Positions 47,622-58,917 of a stretch of 64,000 nt of DNA are shown in pieces (the first letter of the stretch is position 1; the number at the start of each line of letters is the position of its first letter). The translations under genes and the position numbers were made by a program. The stretch comes from an uncultured Duncaniella sp. (lineage in GTDB: Bacteria; Bacteroidota; Bacteroidia; Bacteroidales; Muribaculaceae): positions 722,175 through 786,174 of the forward strand of contig CAJTMH010000002.1 in assembly GCA_910577255.1 (NCBI GenBank), given 5' to 3'. A model generated the notes under the pieces. That model was not told the DNA's origin. It worked only from the letters and a program-made list of their open reading frames with translations, and did not search any database.

Positions 47622-47653
47622 CAAAATTACTCAATAGATGTCGTTTCTCCAAA
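47622..47653 (-). promoter_or_regulatory. Promoter of the GH140-like gene
   Basis: On the minus strand TTTG (47653-47650), a 20-bp spacer and TAATTTTG (47629-47622), 35 bp before the start codon. Confidence 0.75.
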
Positions 47654-47697
47654 CATCATCTTCCGTGTGCGAGTACGGGGGACGGATAGCAAAATAT

Positions 47698-47731
47698 AAA
47701 GAGCGACGGCCGGAGACGGCTGTCGCTCTTT
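47698..47731 (-). terminator. Terminator of the OmpA lipoprotein gene
   Basis: A 15-bp stem with one G-T pair (47698-47712 with 47717-47731), loop GAGA. On the minus strand it runs into a T-rich stretch. Confidence 0.8.
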
Positions 47732-47785
47732 GGGGAATTAGAATTGATGATTTTATATGTGAGATTCTTCGCTTGAATATCTCGG

Positions 47786-48487
47786 TTACTGGAGTGTACC
47801 GTTGTTGGCGGCATCAATCATGGCCTGGTCGGCTGTGATGTAGATTTCCACACGGCGGTTCTGGGCGCGTCCTTCGGCGGTCGCGTTTGAAGCCACGTAG
47901 TCCTGCATCGGGAGACCTTCGGCTGAGAGGCGGGTGTTGGCCACACCGCTGTTGAGGAGATAGTTGCGCACAGCGTCAGCACGGCCGGTAGCCACGCGTT
48001 CGTTCACGGCGAGTGTGCCGGTGTCATCGGTGTAGCCGTAGATCTGCACGTTGGTCTGGGGATTGTTGATGAGCGAAGTTGCAAATTTGGTGAGGTCATT
48101 CTTTGCGCTTGCGCTCAGGGTGGTGCCGTTGGTGGGGAAAAGGATACCACCATTGAAAGTCACCTTGATGGCCTGGAGACCGTTTGAGTCGGTCACTTTC
48201 TCGATTTCAGCCTGCTTTGCAAGCTCGGCCTGAAGTTCGGCCTGCTGCTTGTCCATCTTCTTGCCGATAAGCACACCAGCTCCTGCACCTACTGCAGCGC
48301 CGATGGCTGTGCCGATGGCAGCACCCTTGCCGCCGCCGATGAGAGCGCCGAGGCCCGCACCGAGGGCTGCGCCGCCGCCACCGCCGATGGCAGCTCCCTT
48401 ACCTGTATTGGTCATTGAGGAACATCCGGTGGTGCAGAGCACACACAGAGCCAATGCAGGCACTCCTAATAGTTTGACGAGTTTCAT
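47786..48487 (-). CDS. OmpA family lipoprotein with glycine zipper
   Basis: 233 residues with a lipoprotein signal ending in TTGC (Cys22). Residues 28-75 form a Gly-rich zipper (GKGAAIGGGGGAALGAGLGA and onward) of the kind that inserts in or packs against membranes. A short Lys/Gln/Glu helix follows, then the OmpA/MotB peptidoglycan-binding domain (about 115-225) with VQIYGYTDDTGTLAVNERVA and AEGRAQNRRVEIYI. It resembles YiaD-type proteins that tether the outer membrane to peptidoglycan. It has its own full promoter and terminator. Confidence 0.93.
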   Translation of the reverse strand: MKLVKLLGVPALALCVLCTTGCSSMTNTGKGAAIGGGGGAALGAGLGALIGGGKGAAIGTAIGAAVGAGAGVLIGKKMDKQQAELQAELAKQAEIEKVTDSNGLQAIKVTFNGGILFPTNGTTLSASAKNDLTKFATSLINNPQTNVQIYGYTDDTGTLAVNERVATGRADAVRNYLLNSGVANTRLSAEGLPMQDYVASNATAEGRAQNRRVEIYITADQAMIDAANNGTLQ

Positions 48488-48527
48488 TGTTTTTATAAAT
48501 ATTTAGTTAACATGTTAATTTCCGGCG

Positions 48528-48560
48528 CAAAAATAGTCATTTTTGCCATATAAATCCAAA
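48528..48560 (-). promoter_or_regulatory. Promoter of the OmpA lipoprotein gene
   Basis: On the minus strand TTTG (48560-48557), a 21-bp spacer and TATTTTTG (48535-48528), 41 bp before the start codon. From here to 48840 I see no gene. Confidence 0.75.
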
Positions 48561-48872
48561 TATAATCTACAAAACCGGCAGTTTACATAGATAATACATT
48601 GGAGCCAAACTTAAAGTTTAGAATTCCGGGCATAATAAAAGTTAACATCAACCTGTGGTGAGTGGTATCTGTTTATGCCACAGCTGAGTGATGGGAAGGT
48701 GTTGAGGTTGAGGTGTCGCAGCGGGATGAGGAGGATAATGTGGAGATAACAATGCCATGATGCGGTGATGAAATGGCGCCGAGGAGGGGATGATATGGTC
48801 ATGAAAACAATGAAAAATGGTTTAAAACAGATTCTTAAGAGTTTTCATTTAGTAATTTTCACAAAAAATACT

Positions 48873-48880
48873 TAATTTTG
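48873..48880 (+). promoter_or_regulatory. -7 element of the DMT exporter gene
   Basis: TAATTTTG, with TTTA 21 bp upstream (48848-48851), 40 bp before the start codon. Confidence 0.55.
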
Positions 48881-48920
48881 CAATTCGAAAGCACGAAAAG
48901 TTAACCTTAAAAGACAAGTC

Positions 48921-49844
48921 ATGGCGACAGGTTCTTCATCCGCCAAATCTAACACGCTCATTTACCATATCGGCGCGGCTTTGGCCGTGGTGGCATGGGG
49001 CATATCATTTATTTCAACGCGAGTGCTGCTCGACATGGGACTGCATCCCATCGAGATATACATCTATCGTTTCACGCTCGCCTATATCCCGCTCCTTCTG
49101 TTTTGCCACAAGCGCCTTTTGAGCAACTCCATGCGTGATGAATTTCTGTTCATACTATGTGGTCTTTTCGGTGGCTCGATTTACTTTATCTCGGAGAATG
49201 TGGCTTTGGAGTACACGCTTGTCTCCAATGTGTCACTCATCACATCGCTCTCCCCTCTGCTCACGGTGTTGCTGATCGGACTAATCTATAAGACGGACCG
49301 CCCCGGAAAAGAGACCTATTTTGGCTCCGTGCTGGCGTTCATCGGAGTAGGACTGGTGATTTTTAACAGTTCGTTTTCGTTGAGCATTAAGCCGTTGGGC
49401 GATTTTCTCTCGCTGTTGGCAGCGCTGTGCTGGGCTGTCTACAGTATCATCATCAAGCGTCTCAACGCGCTCTACAGTGCGTTTTTCATTACCCGAAAGG
49501 TGTTCTTCTACGGAGTGCTAACGGCGTTGCCGTTTCTCCTCGTTGAGCCACAGATCACATCTCCGGCAGTACTGCTCAACACCTCGGTGCTTCTCAATCT
49601 CCTCTACCTCTCACTTGTATGTTCGCTTTTCGCCTATATGGCATGGACGGTGATAGTGGGAAAAATCGGGGCTGTGAAATCGTCAAACTATATGTATTTC
49701 CAGCCTGTGGTGACTCTTCTCTTCTCGTTTCTCATCCTCGGTGAGAAAATCTCGATTATCGGATACACAGGATGTGCTCTTATATTGCTTGGCGTTTTCC
49801 TTGCCGATTATCTCACTCAGCGGCGTTTGCGCCGCAAGGGGTGA
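48921..49844 (+). CDS. EamA/DMT family transporter
   Basis: 307 residues with ten membrane helices in two EamA repeats. The first opens with GAALAVVAWGISFISTRVLL and the second with LLAALCWAVYSIIIKRL. The C-terminus is basic (RRLRRKG), as expected on the cytoplasmic side. DMT proteins export amino acids, nucleosides or other metabolites across the inner membrane; the substrate cannot be inferred. The lyase gene follows after 78 bp in the same direction without a clear promoter between, so readthrough is possible. Confidence 0.88.
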   Translation: MATGSSSAKSNTLIYHIGAALAVVAWGISFISTRVLLDMGLHPIEIYIYRFTLAYIPLLLFCHKRLLSNSMRDEFLFILCGLFGGSIYFISENVALEYTLVSNVSLITSLSPLLTVLLIGLIYKTDRPGKETYFGSVLAFIGVGLVIFNSSFSLSIKPLGDFLSLLAALCWAVYSIIIKRLNALYSAFFITRKVFFYGVLTALPFLLVEPQITSPAVLLNTSVLLNLLYLSLVCSLFAYMAWTVIVGKIGAVKSSNYMYFQPVVTLLFSFLILGEKISIIGYTGCALILLGVFLADYLTQRRLRRKG

Positions 49845-49922
49845 CGGCCTCTACCTTCCGGCGCCCCATACCTTTATCCTGAAAAAACTTTTTATATCCT
49901 TAAATTAAATATCACGTACTCA

Positions 49923-52900
49923 ATGAAGAAACTATTCCTAAGTGTGGCTTTGGCCGGCGCGATTTTTGCCGGACAGGCGGCCACACCTCAGGCCGAATAC
50001 CTCGACAGAGGTGTTGTGGCAGTCAAAACTGACGATGGTGTATTCGTATCATGGCGCTCTCTTGCCCGCGACGGTAAAGACGCGTCGTTTGATGTGTACC
50101 GCGACGGAGTTAAACTCAATGACACACCAATCACAAAGGTCACCAACCTTACCGATCCGGCCGGGACGGCAGGCGCTAAGTATGAGGTGAAAGTGGTTGA
50201 CGGAGGCACAGTGACAGATTCAGGGGTTTGCGAGGCTTGGGCCACACCCTACATGAAGGTGCATCTTGACCGTCCGGATGGTGGTTCTGTCGGCCCTAAC
50301 GGCGGAAGCCAAACCAAGTATACTTATACTCCCGACGACGTGTCGGTGGGCGACGTGGACGGCGACGGTGTGTATGAACTGTTTGTGAAATGGATGCCTT
50401 CCAATGCCAAGGACAGCGCAAGCAAGGGTTTCACCGGCCCGACAATCATCGACTGCTATCGTCTCGACGGCACAAGGTTGTGGCGCATAGACCTGGGCCA
50501 CAATATCCGCTCAGGCAACCATTACACCCAGTTCATGGTCTATGACTTCGACGGTGACGGTTGTGCCGAGATGATATGCAAGACCGCCCCGGGCACCTTG
50601 GACGGCAAAGGTAACTGGGTGCTGCTCGGCGATGACAAAGAGACCGATGACTACCGTATGCACGAGGATAATCCCACCAAGATTCTCGGCAAGGTGCGCG
50701 GCGGATCGGAGTATCTAACCGTGTTCCGCGGAAAGACCGGCGAGGCAATCCACACCATCCCCTACAAACCGGCTTATGATTATGTGTCGGAAAGCACTTG
50801 GGGCGACAACTATTGCAACCGTTCAGACCGTTACCTGGCCGGTGTGGCATATCTTGACGGATTGCATCCCTCTGTGATAATGTGTCGCGGTTACTATCGT
50901 GCTGCCTTCGTGTGGGCTGTCGATTTCAAGGACGGCAAGCTCCAGGAGGTGTGGTTCCACGAATCGAAAGTGAAGGACAAAGAACTGTGGGGCGAAGGTG
51001 CCCACTCGCTCACAGTGGGTGACGTGGACGGCGACGGGAAGGACGAAATCGTGTATGGCGGCGGCTGTCTCGACCATGACGGCAAGCTCCTTTACCGCAC
51101 CAATCCCGGCGGAAATGAAGGCCATGGCGATGCTCTGCATCTGGCCAAGATGCTTCCCGACCGCGAGGGTCTGCAGGTGTTCATGAGCCATGAGGAGACT
51201 GTGATGACCTACCCCTTTGATACAGAGATGCGCGATGCACGTACCGGTGAGATAATATTCTGCAAGCCTCAGAGCGGTAAAGATATAGGCCGTGGCCTTG
51301 CAGCCAACGTGTCGGCGGCTTATCCCGGTTATGAATACTGGGCGGCAAGCGACGCGAACGTCTACAGCTACGGTAATGCCATTGCCACCAACCGTCCCCC
51401 TATCAATTTCCGCATCTATTGGGACGGCGACCTGCTCGACGAGCTTCTCGACGGCACTGACGTGAGCAAGCCCGAGGCTTATTTCTCAAAGATAAATGTG
51501 GTGACAGCATTCGGGGACCACAGCAATGCCGCTGCATGCAACGGTACCAAGAACACCCCTAACCTCCAGGCCGACATAATGGGTGACTGGCGTGAAGAGG
51601 TGATCCTGCATGACGGTGTGACCCAGAGCGACCTGCTCATCTTCACCACCACTATCCCGACTGATTACAAGCTTCCATGCCTTATGGAGGACCATCAGTA
51701 CCGCATGGCCATCGCATGGCAGAACACTGGCTACAACCAGCCTCCCCATCTCAGCTATTCGCCCGAGGATGTCTACGAGACTCGCTCGGCGCTTCTGGTG
51801 CGCTCAGGCTCTTCTTCTCAGCTCGTTAACAGCGGCGAGCCTATCACTCCGGTGGTAGTGACATTCCTGAGAGCCGAGGGAATAGTTACTTCGGAACTTC
51901 CTGATGGATTCAACTGGAGTTATGATCCTGCCACAAAAGAGGGCACTCTCTCCGGAACTCCCATGGAGGAGGGTGACTATACCATCACCCTTACCACTAC
52001 CGGTGCCGCTGATGACAACAATACCTCGTTGACGGTGACTATCAAGGTGGTGCGACCTCTCACACTCACCCCTCTTGCCTATTTCTCATGCGATAACGCA
52101 GGCGCCACATTGGTGAATCATGTGAACGGTCAGGCATCTGCTGCCGGATCGGGTACACCTGCGTCAGTGGAAGGTAAAAAGGGAAATGCGGTGCAGTTTG
52201 ACGGCAGCAACTGGTATCAGCAGGAGGCTTATCCCCAAATCCAGCTCGGCGACCGTGACTTCACGCTCGAATTCTGGATGAAGTCAGCCGATCAGGCTGC
52301 CTATATCCTCCATAAGGGTTCCAATACGGCCGATGCGTCCACCGGAGCCTCAGGCAACTGGATTGGAGTTGAGCTGAAGAACGACGTCCTCTATTTCGCC
52401 ATCGACGATGACAAGCAGAAGAGCCAGGCCTACGCCAAAGAGGCTTCAAAATGGTTTGACAACGAGTGGCACCATGTGGTGATGGTGCGTGACCGCTATG
52501 CCAAGACCCTCTATGTGTATGTAGACGGTGAGGAGGTGGCCACAGGTGCTGACACCACCGGAGCTATCAACGACAACAATGAGATGCTCGTGCTCGGCAA
52601 TATGAACGTGCTGTTCGATAATCCTTTCACCGGTGCCCTTGACGAAGTTTATATCTACGAGGGTGCCATGTCGGCACAGAAAGTGGCCGAACGCTATGCC
52701 TCGGCAGGAAAATATCTGGCTTATTACCCCTTTGACGTGATCGGTGAGACTACTCCCAATGCCGTCTACGGCCAGGCAGTGGCCGGTGAGTCGGCTCCGG
52801 TCCAGGCCGAGGGTGTGAAGGATGGCGCGGTATCGTTTGCCGATGGTTCCTACTATAAGCAGGAGGCCTATGACGCTATTCAGTTCGGCGAAAGCGATTT

Positions 52901-53546
52901 CACTGTGGAGATGTGGTTCAACTCCACCGATATCGACGGATACATGTTCTTCAAGGGGAGCCATGCCGCCAATGAGAGCCTCAAGACCACCGGCCACTGG
53001 GTCGGGCTCGAGCGCAAGAATGACTATCTCTGCTTCTCGATTGACGACAACGTGAACAAGGCCGACTGCAAACTTGCCAATGCCAATGCCTACTTTGACG
53101 GCGAGTGGCACCATGTGGCATGTGTGCGCAGCTTTGCCGACGCCACTACCACTCTCTATCTTGACGGAAAGCAGGTGGCTCAGACCACAGGAGTCAAGAC
53201 TGGCGCAATAGCTGACAACAACGAGCCTTTGCTTCTCGGCATAAGCGACGAGGTGGCACGTCCCTACGACGGTCTGCTCGACGAGTTCATCATCCATCCC
53301 TCAGCCATGTCAGCCGAGGATGTGTATGCTGCCTATAAGTCGATTGACCGCACCGGCATAGCCGACATCGAGGTTGACGGCTCCGTTGCGCGTTGGATGG
53401 TTGTCGATGCCATGTCGGGCCGTATGGTGCGCTCTGCAATCGGGGAGGATGCCTCTTCATTGACCTCCAATCTCGCCCCCGGGGTGTATATCATGGTCAA
53501 GATGCAGGGATCAGCCCGCGAGATATATAAATTTGTAAAACGTTGA
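49923..53546 (+). CDS. Rhamnogalacturonan lyase, PL11, with two LamG domains
   Basis: 1207 residues with a signal peptide (MKKLFLSVALAGAIFAGQAA). A fibronectin-like domain (about 22-105) precedes the PL11 beta-propeller (about 110-630), which shows calcium-binding loops SVGDVDGDGVYELFVKW, YDFDGDGCAEMI and TVGDVDGDGKDEIVYGG. An Ig/He-PIG-like module (about 640-715) and two tandem LamG/concanavalin-like domains (about 717-930 and 932-1135, each with EWHHV) follow, and then a T9SS-type tail. The enzyme should cleave the rhamnogalacturonan-I backbone of pectin by beta-elimination, with the LamG pair binding glycan. The length is about double a plain PL11 enzyme. Confidence 0.92.
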   Translation: MKKLFLSVALAGAIFAGQAATPQAEYLDRGVVAVKTDDGVFVSWRSLARDGKDASFDVYRDGVKLNDTPITKVTNLTDPAGTAGAKYEVKVVDGGTVTDSGVCEAWATPYMKVHLDRPDGGSVGPNGGSQTKYTYTPDDVSVGDVDGDGVYELFVKWMPSNAKDSASKGFTGPTIIDCYRLDGTRLWRIDLGHNIRSGNHYTQFMVYDFDGDGCAEMICKTAPGTLDGKGNWVLLGDDKETDDYRMHEDNPTKILGKVRGGSEYLTVFRGKTGEAIHTIPYKPAYDYVSESTWGDNYCNRSDRYLAGVAYLDGLHPSVIMCRGYYRAAFVWAVDFKDGKLQEVWFHESKVKDKELWGEGAHSLTVGDVDGDGKDEIVYGGGCLDHDGKLLYRTNPGGNEGHGDALHLAKMLPDREGLQVFMSHEETVMTYPFDTEMRDARTGEIIFCKPQSGKDIGRGLAANVSAAYPGYEYWAASDANVYSYGNAIATNRPPINFRIYWDGDLLDELLDGTDVSKPEAYFSKINVVTAFGDHSNAAACNGTKNTPNLQADIMGDWREEVILHDGVTQSDLLIFTTTIPTDYKLPCLMEDHQYRMAIAWQNTGYNQPPHLSYSPEDVYETRSALLVRSGSSSQLVNSGEPITPVVVTFLRAEGIVTSELPDGFNWSYDPATKEGTLSGTPMEEGDYTITLTTTGAADDNNTSLTVTIKVVRPLTLTPLAYFSCDNAGATLVNHVNGQASAAGSGTPASVEGKKGNAVQFDGSNWYQQEAYPQIQLGDRDFTLEFWMKSADQAAYILHKGSNTADASTGASGNWIGVELKNDVLYFAIDDDKQKSQAYAKEASKWFDNEWHHVVMVRDRYAKTLYVYVDGEEVATGADTTGAINDNNEMLVLGNMNVLFDNPFTGALDEVYIYEGAMSAQKVAERYASAGKYLAYYPFDVIGETTPNAVYGQAVAGESAPVQAEGVKDGAVSFADGSYYKQEAYDAIQFGESDFTVEMWFNSTDIDGYMFFKGSHAANESLKTTGHWVGLERKNDYLCFSIDDNVNKADCKLANANAYFDGEWHHVACVRSFADATTTLYLDGKQVAQTTGVKTGAIADNNEPLLLGISDEVARPYDGLLDEFIIHPSAMSAEDVYAAYKSIDRTGIADIEVDGSVARWMVVDAMSGRMVRSAIGEDASSLTSNLAPGVYIMVKMQGSAREIYKFVKR

Positions 53547-53596
53547 TTCGCTTGACCGGTCAGGCATTTACCGGTCACACGGTATAGATGACAATG

Positions 53597-53644
53597 ATTG
53601 CCGGCAGTAGATGATGCCATGGGCGTCCGCTGCCGGCGATTTTT
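53597..53644 (+). terminator. Terminator of the PL11 gene
   Basis: An 11-bp stem with one G-T pair (53597-53607 with 53630-53640), 22-nt loop, ending in five T. Another 8-bp hairpin lies just before it (53553-53560 with 53570-53577). Confidence 0.7.
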
Positions 53645-53752
53645 ATCCTGATGTCGACCAATATACCTTATCAAAAATGCGTGATGGGAGCGCAGAATGC
53701 CGGGTGTAAAGAAATTGGTAAAATAGTATTATTTTGACGAGAGTAAAATCTC

Positions 53753-53760
53753 TAAATTTG
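53753..53760 (+). promoter_or_regulatory. -7 element of the secreted protein gene
   Basis: TAAATTTG; the nearest TTTG is 16 bp upstream (53733-53736), shorter than usual here. The leader of about 95 nt shows no structure I recognise. Confidence 0.5.
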
Positions 53761-53862
53761 CATCTGTACAGTTATGCAAATCAAATAAAGTACCATTACC
53801 ATTGAAAAATTGATAAATTTTAATACCAACATACAATCACAACTAACCAATCTTTTAAGCTT

Positions 53863-54855
53863 ATGATTAAACAATTACTCTCTTTGGCCGCTGTGGCCAC
53901 AATGGCTATCAACGCTAACGCTACTATCACAGAGAATCTTCCCGCCACACTTGATGCCGGTTGGAGCTCGTCATGGGACGCTGCTACCAAGACTATCACA
54001 TATAAAGATGCATGGGCCGGTTGCGGCTGGTGGCTCTGCGGCACAACTCCCGCTGATTATTCTGACTGGGATGAGGTTGTAATCAAAATTCAACCTGCCG
54101 AATTTAATGTCAATATCGTCATTGAATATACTACAGGAGAGAAGAACGCAAGCGGTAATTGGATTTCTACCGGTAAGTCGACTACTGCCACTATCACAGC
54201 AGGTGAGAGCGAAGGTGTTGCCACACTTGATGCCGAACAGAAAGATAAAGTTATGCAGATTTATCTGCAGGCAGCAGCAGCCGGCGACTTGGTTCTTGAT
54301 GCAGCTTATCTGCAGAGTGGAGCTGAAAAGCCCTCTGAAGTAGTCCTGTTTGAAGGTGAAGAGAATATGGCCGACAACTATTATCCAGGCCTTGAAATCG
54401 CTAAGTCAAAAATTGTTGCCGGTGGTGCAGGATCGACTCTGGAAATCTATTTCACCAAGACCGGTGATGGTGTAAGCTACAAACTTTGCACCGACTGGAC
54501 AAACGTTGTACTACCTTCATTCAAAGATGTTGCCGGATTTAACCCCACATACAATACAGTGTGGACATCACAGGAAAGCCCTATCAAGTTCACACTTAGT
54601 GCTGACGATATCACAACTTTGGAATCTAGTGGTGACAGCAGTTTCCGCATTTCAGGTGGTGGTGATGGTTTCGTGATCACAAAGGTTGTCCTTGTTTATC
54701 CGCAGGCTTCCGCTATCCGCGACGTATTTACCGAAGTTGATGAAAATGCTCCGGTTGAATACTTCAACCTTCAGGGTATCCGTGTTGAAAATCCCGAAAA
54801 CGGCCTTTACATCAAGCGCCAGGGCAACAAGGTGACCAAAGTCCTCGTGAAGTAA
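53863..54855 (+). CDS. Secreted protein of unknown function with T9SS-like tail
   Basis: 330 residues with a signal peptide (MIKQLLSLAAVATMAINANA). Residues 25-130 and 150-285 look like two beta-sandwich, carbohydrate-binding-like modules, the first rich in Trp (WSSSWDAATKTITYKDAWAG). The last 35 residues form a compact tail, EYFNLQGIRVENPENGLYIK followed by a basic end, that recurs in secreted proteins of Prevotella and Muribaculaceae and resembles a type IX sorting signal. I see no catalytic motif. The gene stands alone with a -7 element before it and a strong terminator after it. Confidence 0.82.
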   Translation: MIKQLLSLAAVATMAINANATITENLPATLDAGWSSSWDAATKTITYKDAWAGCGWWLCGTTPADYSDWDEVVIKIQPAEFNVNIVIEYTTGEKNASGNWISTGKSTTATITAGESEGVATLDAEQKDKVMQIYLQAAAAGDLVLDAAYLQSGAEKPSEVVLFEGEENMADNYYPGLEIAKSKIVAGGAGSTLEIYFTKTGDGVSYKLCTDWTNVVLPSFKDVAGFNPTYNTVWTSQESPIKFTLSADDITTLESSGDSSFRISGGGDGFVITKVVLVYPQASAIRDVFTEVDENAPVEYFNLQGIRVENPENGLYIKRQGNKVTKVLVK

Positions 54856-54898
54856 TCCAAGAAATTACGATAAAACACTATAGGTAAAAAAGATTCTG

Positions 54899-54937
54899 CC
54901 GCCGGCCTCTCGCGAAGAGAGCCCGGCGGTTTTTTTA
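54899..54937 (+). terminator. Strong intrinsic terminator
   Basis: Stem of 7 bp plus 5 bp around one mismatch (54899-54911 with 54917-54929), 5-nt loop, then eight T. It ends the secreted protein gene, facing recQ. Confidence 0.9.
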
Positions 54938-54985
54938 CGCCCACGTGGGTGAGGAATGAGTCGGTGGTGTATGGCACAGGAGGAT

Positions 54986-56883
<1,898 letters not shown>

Positions 56884-56887
<4 letters not shown>

Positions 56888-58605
56888 TCCAGGTGGATTT
56901 CCTTGATGAAGAGCTGGATGGAAGAGGCGCCTTTGTGCTTGTTCTCCTCGATGGTGTAGCAGATGCTGAACGGTTTGCGTGCGTGTATGTGCTCGAAGAG
57001 GTGAGCACTGTTGAAGACGATTCCGTTCATCACCTTGCCGCAGGTGTTGTCGACGAGTTCGAGTTTGATGTGTTCGTTGTGGCGACCTACGAGTTTGCTC
57101 GTGCCGAAGTCCATTACGCCGCGAGTGCAGAACACCGGTTTGTTGTTGCCGGGCCCGAAGGGGTTGAACTGCTTGAGCAGGCTCAGGAATTCGGGCGTTA
57201 TCTCGGAGAAAGTGAGATATGCGTCGATGTCAAGCAGGGGTGTGAGTTGGTCGGGACGTATATTCTCGGTGACATATTGCTCAAACCGACGTGTGAACTC
57301 GGGAATGTTCTCCTCCTTGAGCGAAAGCCCCACGGCATAGGTGTGGCCCCCGAAGTTTTCGAGGAGGTCGCGGGCCGAATCCACAGCTTTGTAGACGTCG
57401 AAGCCCTGCACGGAGCGTGATGAACCTGTGGCGAGGCCGTTGGAATAGGTGAGCACCACCGACGGCTTGTAGTAAAGTTCGGTGAGGCGCGATGCCACGA
57501 TGCCTATGATGCCTTTGTGCCAGTTTTTGTTGTATATGACGATTGATTTCTTGTCGGAAGTCATCTCTCCTCGCTCCTCGAGGATGGCATTCGCCTCGTC
57601 AGTGATCTGCTTGTCGAGCTCCTTGCGGTCCTGGTTGTAGCGGTCAATCTCCTTGGCGCGGGTGTAGGCGTCGGCCACGTCGCGTGACACGAGCAGATCC
57701 ACGGCTTCCTTGCCGCTCTGCATGCGTCCTGACGCATTGATGCGGGGCCCGATTTTGAATATCACGTCGCTTATGGTGATTTCGCGGTTGCCGAGGCCGC
57801 AGATGCGTATTATGGCCCTGAGCCCCATGTTGGGATTCGAGTTGAGGCGCTTGAGGCCGTGGTAGGTCATGATGCGGTTCTCGCCCACCATCGGTACGAT
57901 GTCGGCCGCTATGGAGACGGCCACGAGATCGAGCATCCCTTCGAGGTCGGTCGAGGTCAGACCGTTGGAAATGGCGAAAGCCTGCATGAACTTATAGCCC
58001 ACGCCACAGCCTGAGAGGTGGGGACACGGATATGTGCTCCCTTCCAGTTTGGGGTTAAGGATTGCCACCGCCGGCGGTAAAGTCTCGTCGGGTACGTGGT
58101 GGTCACAGATGATAAAATCTATGCCCAGTTCTCGGGCATAAGCTATCTCCTCAGTGGCTTTTATGCCGCAGTCAAGGATGATGATCAGTTTGACACCTTG
58201 CGCGGCGGCCATGTCGATGGTCGCTTTCGATATGCCATAACCATCCTCATAGCGTGTGGGGATGGCATATTCGATGTTGGAGTAGTAATTAAGCAGGTAT
58301 TTGTAGACCAGAGCGACGGCTGTGGTTCCGTCCACGTCATAGTCACCATAGACCATAATCTTCTCCTTTGACCCCATGGCGAGGTTAAGCCTGTTGACGG
58401 CTCTATCCATGTCGGGCATCAGGAACGGGTCGTGCATATCCTTTAGCGAGGGGTGGAAAAATTTTTCCGCCTCCTCAACCGAGGAAATGCCCCGCTGCAC
58501 TAACAGCTCGCTAATGGGTGGCACGCCGGCATAGCGTTTCGCCAGGCCGGACTCCACTTCTTGCTCGTCGGATGTAAGGGGACAGTAATTCCATTTACTT
58601 GTCAT
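56884..58605 (-). CDS. recJ: Single-stranded-DNA exonuclease RecJ
   Basis: 573 residues, normal for RecJ. The DHH phosphoesterase motifs are present: YGDYDVDGTTAV (Asp88, Asp90, Asp92), ILDCGIKA and CDHH (Asp168, His169, His170). The DHHA1 domain with GRMQSGKEAVDLL and GSSRSVQGFDVYKA follows, and then an OB-like C-terminal domain. It degrades 5' single-stranded ends in recombination and mismatch repair, often using ends opened by RecQ, which is encoded next and overlaps by 4 bp. Confidence 0.96.
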
Positions 58606-58777
58606 TTATGTTGTTTCTTTTTTATTTCAAAAGAAGAGGGGAGGGGAGTCTCTCGTCCGCGCTCTGCGGAGAGGGGGGAGAATATCGTTGAGAGCTCCCA
58701 ATTGACAAGCTATAGGAGAGGAGATGGCATTAGAGGAGGTTGTGGCGGAGTCAATTGGATATAGTTACGCTCATTTG

Positions 58778-58785
58778 CAAAATTA
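58778..58785 (-). promoter_or_regulatory. -7 element of the recJ-recQ operon
   Basis: The minus strand reads TAATTTTG, 173 bp before recJ. The long leader (58606-58777) is purine-rich on the plus strand and shows no gene. The 312-bp gap between recJ and the mscS gene holds nothing else I can support. Confidence 0.45.
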
Positions 58786-58917
58786 CATAGTTTTTTCGGA
58801 AAAATTGTCATAATAAATGTTATTTCTCCTTATAAGCTGCTATTTTTTTATAATCTGCATTGGGGCGCGGCGGGATATCGTGATGGAGGTTGACTGCCGG
58901 GAATATGGCTGCCGGGC

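Noticed and set aside
48611..48802. 63-residue minus-strand frame before the DMT exporter gene
   Set aside because: Composition is unlike a protein and it has no promoter or recognisable motif.
58561..58764. 67-residue plus-strand frame opposite the recJ start
   Set aside because: It begins inside recJ, covers the recJ leader and is low in complexity.
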